From Chrysogorgia sp. JL179-B06 (Eukaryota; Cnidaria; Anthozoa; Scleralcyonacea; Chrysogorgiidae), in assembly GCA_035772405.1 (NCBI GenBank), contig JAYKKM010000041.1:1-64000 (forward strand): a stretch of DNA of 64,000 nucleotides, given 5' to 3'. The notes under the pieces were generated by a model. That model ran no database searches and had not been told where the DNA came from. It saw only the letters and a program-made list of their open reading frames with translations. Positions 23,368 through 35,300 of the stretch are shown here, one piece after another. Position 1 is the stretch's first letter; each line of letters begins with the position of its first letter. The position numbers were made by a program, and so were the translations under genes.

Positions 23368-26300
23368 ATGAGTAAATTTTTATCAGGAAAACCAGCAAGT
23401 GTCCAAGAGCGAGATAAGTTTGAAAAGGAACAGGTCAGATTGATACAGTTACTGTAAAATCATGTTAATATATTATCGGAAACTATGTACTTGCCAACTC
23501 GAGTGCCATCTTTCCACAGTTTAGTGTTTATGTCACGAAGTGACTGTTTTTAAGTGAATTCCCTTGCTTTTGTATGTTGTATATTTATTACAGAGAATTG
23601 CGGTAGTTTTCCCCACGCTGAAACTATTCGTATGTGTAGTGAACCATGTTTGACATACCGTGTAATATCTTGTCGACTTTAGTTACCTCTCAAAACATTG
23701 CAATTTCGTTCTTGTTTGGAAGTTCTTGTGACTCGTTATATTGACTTAAATTACTATATCTGTTGCGAACAAACGTATTGATCTGCTCTTGCCATCAAAT
23801 ATTAAACATATTCTCTTTGTATCGCTTGGGCTTGGGTTATAGCCTGTAGCTAAATATCAATTAAAGTTTGTAATTATTAATTGCCGAATGTAAAATGTCT
23901 CCACTTTCTGCAAGGAATGAGTAGATTCTTGCTCAAATATGCTTTGATACATACATAAAGTTCATTCTAATAAATTATTGATGTGAACTATTTTAGATAT
24001 GATATGTGTGTTTTAAAGCAAAAAAGCTAGGCAAAATTAAGAATTATCCGTTTTTTCCAGCATTTTTATTCTCCCAACCAAAGGAGATATTTAAGTTGTT
24101 AAATTGTTGCTGTAGATGCTGTAAATCATTCACTGAAAAATCTTGTGCCCGGGTGATCGAACTGCGACCTTCTGATTGCTTGCAGGTTCAATTCCCCGGG
24201 CATTTTTCCTGAGTTATTTACAGCTTGTCAACAACGGCTCAATTTCTCTTTGCAACAAAACTATTTAAATATTTCAACAAGCACTTCTATGTGACGTCAT
24301 TAAACACTCAACTACAATATACAGGGAAGCTGGAGAGAAGGCAATAATTGTTTCTGGGTACTTGCCCAGTAATTTTTCATTATAATATACAATAGGTACT
24401 GTAGATATCCACTGGGTGTATGGGGTAACTCTGCAATGTGATTGGTTCTTATACCCACAGGCTATCAGCTTGTATACAATACATGTATTAGTATTTAAAA
24501 GACCCAAAATGACAGAATGTTTTACTAAATTGATTGAGCACAATATTGAATATTTGCTTGATAAAATAAAAATACCCCAACTAAAAATAGCACAAGTGTC
24601 TATATTTTATAAAACAATAATTCCATTCTCTCTTATAATATAATGTAGGTTTATTCCAGGGAAGTAAATGGTAGAATGATTAAAGTGCCCAGCATACCTG
24701 GGGTTGGGTTCTATATAGGTTGTACTCTTGCAACAGTTCCTTGCTCGTGTACACAATGGTGTATTGACCATTGTCAACACGTGATATGCTCTGTGGTCCT
24801 AACAGAGCGATGTTGCTAAGTCATTAACCTTAATTTATATCTTATTATATAAATTAATACCTATCAGACATTGAATGTTTGCTGGAGAATGGAGTACAAG
24901 CTCTTCTTGTGACCACTTTTGTAAGTGACCTGCTATATAGTTATAACCACTATTGTGAAACCCTGTTTGAATTGTCAATAAACAGTCACTGCCGTAAGCA
25001 AGCTGTGCAACCACTTTTTTCTTGATTTCTTTGATTTGTATTAGTCAACACCTCAATAAAAGTATAATTGGTTTGAATTTCTATGGATGTGTGACCAGTA
25101 CATTTACAAATCTTTTCTGTGATAAGCAATAACTACAATATTAATACAGTATTATTATATTGTAGTTATTGCTTATCACAGAAAAGATTTGTAAATATAC
25201 AGGTCACACATCCATAGAAATTCAAAACATTAACACAAATATTATCCCAAGCTTTATGCTAATAGCTTTTGTAAGTGACCAGACTCTTGTATTGTTTCAG
25301 CATTTACAAGAGTGGCAAGCCCATTCTTATAAGCGACCAGCTCTAGTTTTGACTACTTTTTTAAATTCCCGAGGTGGTCTTTTATGATAGCTCCAAGTAA
25401 CCTTCTGTTTTGTACAATGAAAAACAAGAATATATTTTCAATGGTAATACCAGTAGTTTAATATTTAAACCTTGGTTAAATCTTGGTTTCAGGTTGGATT
25501 AAACTTGCAGTCTGCTCCTGAGCAAATATGCAACTTTGTCCCCACATAAGACACTTACTATAATTATTTTATTCTCATTTTTGTGTTGTTTTTAGAGTGA
25601 ACGATTGGCTAAAGCAGTCAACCAGACTGAAAATGCAGTCAAGGAAAAACACATGAGAAATATCCATTTATGTCAATAATTTAATTTATATACTTATATC
25701 AATTATTTCATTGTGTTGTAACTAAAATGGTTAGTGTGTCTCATCGGCAATTAAAACGTCACAGGTTGATTCTAAGCCCTGTCCAGGATTAGCTCAGGAT
25801 TAACTTGACAATCATATACCATATGGATATGCTAGTATAATTATGGAGGTAAAACATCTGAATGCCCTAAAACACACAATAGCATAAATCCAGAGGTGAC
25901 AGAAGATTGAGAGAGCTGTTTTGTTGTCCTCTATAAAACAGCCTTACAGTAGTTTGCATTAAAATATTGGCAAATGCAATATTAGTTTCAATTAACTTGT
26001 ATAGCAGTGCCTCCAATTCTCAATTGCCCTGTAGCTTGCACTGTTAATATCCCTAGGTTTTGTTTGCATGGCATGGGATAGGATAGGTTTTTTGTGTTGG
26101 CACAAAATTAGTGGGAATAGTACTGGTGAGTGCTGATATTAGTGTGTAGGATGTTTTGAGCAAAGACTCTTTGTTAGAAAGACAAAGGGCCTTTGCTTGT
26201 AACATTGGACTTCCTACATGTCACTATTTCAGGAGCTGTTAGTGCCAATGAATTGAAAATTAAGTTTGTCTCATTTGAAAGAACTCTTAAAATAACAGAG

Positions 26301-29300
26301 AACATCAAGTTACAGCTCTTCCATATTTCACTTAGTTCTCGAGATGCTTAGACTTATGTGAGATAATCTAAATCTATGATGTCACATGGTTTGCACAACA
26401 TTTTAACACATATATTGGAAATTGGTGTATAATCTTTGCAATTATGGAAGGAAATCACTTGAAACTTTTCTTTAATGTTTAGTTTCATGGATTGTAGCAC
26501 TATGCCAAGTTTTAAGTGATTTCCTTCAATAATCACAAAAATATACACAAATTTCCAATATGTTAAAATGTTATGGAAACCATGTGACATCATTGATTAT
26601 CTCACATAAGTCTAAATATTTCGAGAACCAAGTGAAATATGGAAGAGCTGTATATTAATTGATCTTCTCCGTTATTTTAATAGTTCTTTCAAATAAGACA
26701 AACTGAATTTTCGATTCATTGGCACTTTAAATGTAGTGTGCTGTAAGTACATACAGGTCTTTTAGCATTTAGTAATAGACAGATTGAGTACAGGGCTGCT
26801 GAGTGTCAAGATAGCCCCAGGGGTAGGTGGGGTTATGGTCTTTCACATGCCCCTAAATGCCCTAGAAGCTTCATTCTATGTGTAGGATTTGCATGATGGT
26901 TATCATTTTGGGCCCCTTATTTGGCCTGGGCCTTGTTGCCCTACTCCCTCCCTCTCGGAAGAGCAGATTGAGTACCGTGTGTGTGTTTTATCTTAACAAA
27001 TATCAAGTACAATAATTGGAACGTGGCAAGAGTATGGCTCTGCAACATTCTGGTCTTGTCTTCGTAAAATGGCCATTTCTTCCAACGGCATCATGTGTTG
27101 GAAAGCAATGATAGTGATCTATAAAGTGTTAAGAGAAGGACATCCAAAGGTATTGTGGTTTGTATGCAGCTATCTACTTGAAATCCTAGCCCCACAACAT
27201 TTTAACATAATTTGCTGAAATCACATTGGGGTTATCTATCAATTTTTTGAGCACTCACACAATCACAATGGGTAATAAAACTTGTCTCATGATAGATTGT
27301 CATGTATCACTACACGTTTCTTTTCTGATGTGTCTCAGACTCTCATTTCTTTTTTGTTGTGAGCACCTGATGATTGGACTGTATTTTCTTAATTATAATT
27401 AATAATATTTAGCAACATTGAATTCATGTGTACACCAAAGTTGTTGAAGTACCACTAACCTCTAACCATGGGTCTTATTTCCAGCCCTAAGCTGGACAAT
27501 GGACATCATATCTAACAGCATAACCCCATATTGCTTCACCCCAATGGCCAAAAAGGTCTTCATTAATTAATTAAATTTTTTAAAAATGATTTGTGTACAG
27601 GTGATAAAAGAATCTGTAGCCCACAAAGTTACATTTGCTGACATGAAAAACTTTTGGGTGAGTATCATTTTTAAGAAGCCCTTAATGTAGTGTCCGGTTT
27701 GCATCTCTGCTGCAGGCATCTTGCGGTTCATCTGTGGGCGATTTGTGGTTTACTGAACCTTGTGTCTCACTAGACGCAGAGGTTGGACCACGTTCAGTGA
27801 TCCGATTTTTTATTACAAAGTTAAACGTCATATTAGTATGTATCCCATTTAATATAATATATAATTATATTGCTGTTAGAATATGTAGTGAATTATTGCA
27901 ACATTAAGTGTGTGATTGGTCGCTTTCAGGCACAATTTGATTCCTATCCTGCATAGGAGTGTTTGCCCTGAGTGGATCAGGGCCCAGCTCCACTGACTGC
28001 ATAGGAGTGTTTGTCCTGACCAATTTTATTTCAGGGCCCAGCTCCAATGACTGCATAGGTGTGTTTGTCCTAAGTGGATCAGGGCCCAGCTCCACTGACT
28101 ACATATATAGGAGTGTTTGTCATGATCAATTTTATTGCAAGGACCAGCTCCAATCACTGCATAGGTGTGTGATCGACCCTATGTCAGGGCCCAGCTCAAT
28201 ACGAGTGTTTGCCGTGACAATACCTACTCAGGGCTCCATGATTGCATATATTATTGTCTCTATATATCAGAATGGAGCAGTTGTCCCACACTTCCATAAT
28301 CCCACAAGACTGTTGTCAATTCTGGCAAAGTGAAAAGGTTGTAAACTGCCAAGAATTTAGTGACAAAATACTGACGTTTCGAGCGGAGACCTTCATCAGA
28401 GTAAGACGAGATGAAAGGCTCTGCTCGAAACGTCAGTATTTCGTTACTAAAAATCTTGGCAGTTTACCACCTTTTCACTTTGCTATATATTCAAAACACT
28501 GTCTACGCAGCAGCACTCTACTTTTTTACTGTTGTCAATTCTGTTCTTTCTGACGGTATTATAACATTAATGTAATATATAATTATAATGAATGTGTCGT
28601 GAATTATTGCAATGTTACGTGTGTGATTGTTAATCTGAGTGTCATCTTTTAGAAACATTCACCTGATGGAAGTTATGGAAAGCTCTCTCACCTGTATATA
28701 ATTGTAATAATGAATAAATTGGATTTCCATGCAAAGGTTAATGATTTTATTGTAATTCTTTAAACTATACTGTACTACTAATATATAGATAAACAATATG
28801 ATAGCTACTGAGTTCTCACAAGAACTGGATATAATATGAAAAGGAGAAATAAGAGAACTTCATGAATATGTTGAAAAATACTTAAGTAAGAGTACTTACG
28901 TATACAGTAAAAACCCGCGTATAAGAACCTAGATTTTAAGAACTTGTTAGGCTAAGATTTTCCATTTAGACCCCCTTTACATAAGAACCTGTTTTAGGCT
29001 AAAATTTGAAAGCAGGTTCTTATTTTATCAAATAGAGTCAAAACTAAAAATTTATAAATCAAAGAAAATAAACTCTACAAAGTAATGAAAATGAGCCAGA
29101 ACCAGACAAATAGTGTATATATAACAAAGTGAAAAGGTGGTAAACTGCCAAGAATTTAGTGACGAAATACTGACGTTTCGAGCGGAGCCCTTCATCAGAG
29201 TAAGACGAGATCTCGAGCTCTTACTCTGATGAAGGGCTCCGCTCGAAACGTCAGTATTTCGTCACTAAATTCTTGGCAGTTTACCACCTTTTCACTTTGC

Positions 29301-32300
29301 TATATATTCAAAACACTGTCTACGCAGCACTCTACTTTTTTACTACTCTTAAATAGTGTATATATGTCTACAGTTACATATATATGTCTATTGTCTACAT
29401 GTCTACGTTATTTTGTTCCATTGAATTTACACACAGTAAGCAGCCTGTAAATTACACACAGTGTAGCTTTAGGGTTTGTATTTGCTTAGACTGCAGTCAT
29501 TTGTAGAAAATTTATGCATAATTTATATGAATAATAGACCACACTTACCAAAACCAAGTCGCTTTTTTCTTAAGAAAACAAGAACCTGTTTAAGAACCTA
29601 AATAGCCTAATTTTGCAGTAAACACCATTTATATAAGAACCTTTTTAGGCTAACTTGGAAAAATCTAGGTTCTTATACGTGGGTTTTTACTGTATTAATG
29701 GACAACGTTTTGGACAATGTGTCCTGTATACCTATGTAGTATTTACAGTATGATATTGTATTTTTTATTATTATTTTTAGTACACATACATACCAGGAAC
29801 AATTCAACCAAATAATGAAGTAACTACGAAATATCCTACTAGAGATCCTAACTATTTGTGAGTAGTTGTACAATTTACATGAAGTGTATTATTTAATATA
29901 TTTTTTAAAAACATCCTTTTTGGTAGTTAGATGAGACTGCTTCTATTTTTATGTAGTTTTGAATTAGGAATAGATATATTTGATCAACTGGATGTCGCAC
30001 TGGATTTGTTTGATGCAGGTGCAGTAACTGATTTTAAATGTGTATGTGTAATAAATAGAAAATCTTGGTTCATATCTGATTGAAGATTCCCAAGCATCGA
30101 GTCAAGTTGACTTACTCTCATAGGCTGACCACCTAAGAATGTGAATAAGATTGTTTAACACCAAAGTTGGTATATTATTTAAAATGGTCTTATCAGGGTC
30201 CGAATTAGCGCTCCAAAACAGCTTCGCATTTTTCTTTAGTGCCACAATATAGCGTAACATCTCCCAACAACGTTGTGTAACGTCTTACAACGTAGCATAA
30301 CGTCTTACAACGTAGCGTAACGTCTTACAACGTAGCGTAACGTCTTACAACGTAGCGTAACGTCTTACAACGTAGCGTAACGTCTTACAACGTAGCGTAG
30401 CGTCTTACAACGTAGCGTAACGTCTTACAACGTAGCTTAACGCCTTACAACTTAGCGTAACGTCTTACAACGTAGCGTAACGTCTTACAACGTAGTGTAA
30501 CGTCTTACAACGTAGTGTAACGTCTTACAACGTAGCGTAACGTCTTACAACGTAGCGTAATGTCTTAAGTGTAACATCTTTCAACGTAGTGTAACGTCTT
30601 ACAACGTAGTGTAACGTCCTAACGTAGTGTAACATCATTAAGTCCTATAATTGACGTTTACATCACTTGCGTCGCTAATAATTGCATCGCAGTAACACTT
30701 AAAAACAAAGTCTTAAATATTGTTAAAAAAAATAATAAATATGAATTTGTGTTCCAAACATGCCTATTTTAAGTTTATATTGTAATTATTTTTTCTTCTT
30801 TATTTAGTATCTAAAAGTCTTAATCCTTATAAATCCAATTCCCAGCTTCAAGCTGTACAATGTAGAATATGTCCCTTTCCAATGTTAATACAGGTATGAA
30901 TAGAGATAATATGTTAATTGTATATTAGCTTTCAATTGCCATCAATAAAAACATATTAGGAAAAGACTTACATCCATTTATGGCCTAAAATAATATGAGT
31001 AAAAACTGCTTGTATATTGGTGAAAGGTTGCTATTCAACTTAGGAGTGGTCAACAAATAATTCCCCAACGCAACCAGGTGATAAATCAGACATAGTTTGA
31101 CGCTACTCTGGGTTTAAAAAGTTTTTTGAACGTAATTATAAGTAATACCATGACTTGAGGGAAATTAGCGATTAAATTGCCCGCCGCCGAGGGAAGATTT
31201 GTGAAAGTCCGAGGGCGAAATTAGCGATTAAATTCCCGGAGAGAACAAAAGAATCCGAGGTGATCATGGTATTACTTTAATAATCCACTGTACCATCAGA
31301 GACGTTGTCTGGAGGCTTGGCATATCAATAGCGCCCACGCCCCATTGAATCGCGATGACGGTGATTTATTACCAGAAGCTTATTTGCATCTTGTTAATAG
31401 ATAACATCATCATCGGTTCTATGAGGGTATAAATAGGGATCCTAACTTTACAACGATCACCCCTGATGAAGACACTAGATTGGAGTATCGAAGCATTGAG
31501 TCATGGACAGTAACTTTTAAAGTTACGATCAAAAAACGTTTTAAACCCAGAGTGGCGTCAAACTATGTCTTAGGAGTGGCCCTTAAATTTAACTCACTTA
31601 AAGCATGCAGGCCTACAGGTTAAATGTTAATACCAGTGTTTTTTAACTTTTAATGTACTATACACACTCTTTCTCTTATTCAGGAATGCAGTGCTTTATA
31701 TAATATGTCTGTTGAAATCATGTATAAACTTCATAGAAGTGAGTGTGCCAGTCCCGAAATAATTTGATGAAGTTTATAATATTTGTTACACTATAAATTC
31801 ATGGGAGGCATGGTGAGACGAAGGATATTTTAATGTGTGTTTGAGGCCTGTGTATGGTGTGTTCAAGGTGTACTTCATGTTCAGAGGAAGTTGTTACACT
31901 GTACATGTTTAGTTTGACTTCATGATGTCCATGTGTGTGACCTGCTCAGCAAAAATAGTTTTTGTCATTGATAGTTAATTGTAGATATATAGATTGAATC
32001 AGTACTTCATTTTTAGAGCTTATCCATGATATACTAAATGGTCATCGTGATCGTTTCTACCCAATGTTTCGAAGATTACAAAGGTTCTTCATTGATGCAG
32101 GAGCTTTAACCTATGTCACGGCACTCATCAGTATTCCAAAATTGCCAAACGTATGTATAACATAATGAGCAGTTTGTTTAACTTTGACAACTTTAATTTG
32201 GTAGTGACTGATACAGACATAAAAACTTTGTTTCGTAGGAACCACCAACATTCATTGGAGCAGAACCTAAACCTGTTGAAGCACCAAAACCTGTTAAACA

Positions 32301-35300
32301 AGTAGAGGAAGAACTGCCACCTCAACCTGTGAGTATTAGGTTATGGTTAGTTAAAATGCACTTATTTATTTAGCTTCGCCTCTTAAAAATACATAGAAGA
32401 AGCAGGGTCACCACAACAGTTAAACACCAATTACAGTGGGCCCTTACAAAAATAAAATAATAACTAATAACAGCAAGTTATGGGTTCAGTGAGGCTTCAC
32501 GATGTGTTGCACTTTAGGCAGACAGTTTTCCAAGTTCGAGGATTGTCAACATTGTAACAGGATAATAGAGCATTATTATAATAGTCTGATAGTGACTTCT
32601 TAAATTTTTTAAAGTTTAAATGATCTAGCCTTAAGTGTTCAGGGAGAGAGAGTTCCAAGTCCTTAAGTTGTTCTAATAAGAAATGAGCGATTGAAAGTAG
32701 TTGTTTTACATTTACGTTGACGGAATGAGATTGCATTGACATTTGCGGAGGATCTAGTAAGCCTTAAGGGAACAAGACGTTCGGGGTAGGATGTCGCTTG
32801 ATATAGGTATACAACAATGCCATTGATGGCCTTGAAAATGAAATAAATTTACATGTATTACCATCATGTTATATTTCATTTCATTATTTTTTCACCAGGT
32901 AAAGCAAACTGTTTTTCTTGGAATGAACAACAAATCAGATGAAGATGAACAAAGGTTTCTTAAGATAACTTCTTTTCTTGATATTTTAAATATCTAACAG
33001 TATCTAAGCTTATGTAGGGCTGTAACTTCGCATCAGTGCCTGAGGTAGCACATGTATTTTTTGCTCATTTCCATGCATTAGGAACAAATTGATTGAGCAG
33101 TTGACTATGCAAATTAAACATCTGGAAGAAATGCTTTTCATGGAAAGACGGAAGGTAGAATTAAAGTTAATAATGTTACCTATGAAACGTAAGATTAATG
33201 TGTTGGGTATTAGTGTGGTAATTAACTTGTGCATCTGCTGAAAAAAAAGTTTTCTGGGTCCTCCCAACGACTCACCACAGTTTTCATGCAATAAACTATT
33301 TCCATTAAAACTGTAATTCCATTTGTTTACAGTCAAAAGATATGGAGGAGTACTTGCAATCAAGAGTATTACAGGTACAATTTAAAGTGCACCTGACGTC
33401 AAAAAAATTTATTGTCTTATTTGGAAGAACCTTTAAAATGATAAAGTAACTTCTTTTGAAGATTTTCGTTTCTTCGCTTTCTTTTTGAGATATATCAGTT
33501 TGTTTGATATGCAAATGTGCGGAATTTACGTCACACATGCATAATGACTTATCAGAGAATGTTATATATCTTTGCGTTCATCAAATAAAAACACTAAAGT
33601 GTGAATAATACGTGTACGTGTTTCTCCCACAACACCAAACTTCTCGATTTTAAAGGATTTCGTTCGAGAATGAAAGAGATATACACATTTCTCCAATAAG
33701 TCATTATGTATGTGTGACATAAATTCCAGACATTTGCATATCAAACAAACTGATATATCTCAAAAAGAAAGCGAATAAACGAAAATCTTCAAAAGAAGTT
33801 ACTTTATCATTTTAAAAGTTCTTCCAAATAAGACAATAAAAATTTTTGATGTCAGGTGCACTTTAAGTAAAATGTTTAATATTACTTTTGTTTATGTTGT
33901 TTAATTGCACAGGTTGATAACCATTATGAATTTTTTCAATCTTATAGTTGGAGAGAGAACTTGCAGAGATACAAGACGCAGCTCAGATAGCTAAGGTTTG
34001 TGGTGTACTATTTATTAAATTTTCAAGGGAAGATACTATACTGGTAACATTATACTTTGATATAATATTATACTGGTAACATTAATATATATTAGTTGCT
34101 CTTGTATTAACATTGATCTCGTTTGTTAGTCATAGTCGTACCCGCATCTATAAAAATCCTACCCTTATGCTTAAAGCACCATCCTGTAAAACTAGTACTT
34201 TCCAAGCCTCCTACTTTAACAGAATTGTTCCTCTCTGGAATTCTGTTTGTAAAATAGCACCACCCAATAGTCTCTGCAGTCTTGCAACATTCAAAAGATT
34301 TTTACTCGATACTTATGTATCATTACTGACATCTATTTTTGATGTTGATATGACTTGTACATGGTCATTATACCGTAACTGTTTCTGTCACTGAGAGTAG
34401 TTTTCTAATGTACCAACTGCTTAGATTCCACGGAGCATCGTTGTATGTGCGCAGCTTCGACCTCGTTCTTTTGAATTCCACTCAAGTTTTATTCATTTTG
34501 TTCTTTCAGTGGAGTTCGGAAGAATGGGATTGGGGTTGTGCGTGTGCGTTGGTGCATCGTGAATTCCGAGGAGTTGATCTATGACTTTATGTATTGACTT
34601 TTTAGTTGTTCTTATACATCTATTTTTTATTTCAACGGGAAGGTGGCTCGCATGGTCTTCGAGTCCCGTTCGCGCTCTTTCCGTTTGGGTATTTTTTGTA
34701 ATTACATTAATATCTAATAAAATCGATCAAAAAAACAAAACAGAAAACATCAAGGCCCTAATCGGCGAACTCTTGAAACGATAGACATATAGTAGGCAGT
34801 TGTATTTACAATTGCACTCACAGTTAACATTTCCTTAAGTCAATGTCTTGATTTTTCGTAGGAAAACTATGAACTTCAGTCAAGGATGCAAGAAGAGATG
34901 AGAAGTAGGTGTATGATATGTTTCATGATTGTGATAATTTTAAGAATCTGCATACAGATTCTCTGTATACCCATTCTCTGCATGCCCCCTAATTGCAAAA
35001 CACCAAATGTGTATAATGTTGAAGTATGTGCTGATCCTGATGTTTTCATGTAGTTGCTGATCAGGGCAAACCAACCGAAGAGAAATTCAACAAAGTAAAA
35101 CAGATGTACAGTAAATTACGGACAGAGCATGTACACCTTCTTAGAACTGTAAGTAAGGGATCATTTCTGCATACAGAGCTGTTTCAACCTGAGTCTAACT
35201 AGGATTAGAGTTGATTATGAGAGCTGTCAAATTACTATGTTTTTCTAAATCACCAAAATGTGAGCCAAGATGAATGTACTGTAAAGACAACAAATGATTT

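Larger units (their letters stand above)
28904..29694. mobile_element. TA-flanked DNA transposon relic (Tc1/mariner/pogo type)
   Basis: Terminal inverted repeats ACAGTAAAAACCCGCGTATA and TACGTGGGTTTTTACTGT, with TA on both outer sides. Inner subterminal repeats are TAAGAACCTAGATTTT and AAATCTAGGTTCTTATA. No transposase ORF remains. A solo end of the same type is at 44645-44755. Confidence 0.75.
23368..32150 (+). other. HIP1: HIP1 exons 1-10 (ANTH domain)
   Basis: Exons: 23368-23433, 25596-25660 (3' limit uncertain by one base), 27011-27149, 27601-27657, 28653-28736, 29781-29857, 29957-30018, 30808-30893, 31684-31738, 32017-32150. The ATG was chosen because it opens MSKFLSGKPAS with an acceptable donor at 23434, and the next exon continues directly into the conserved ANTH start. 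Diagnostic stretches are ATFWSCLRKM, SNGIMCWKAM, VLREGHPKVIKES and IDIFDQLDVALDLFDAV. The exon 2 to exon 3 junction is described separately. Confidence 0.9.
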
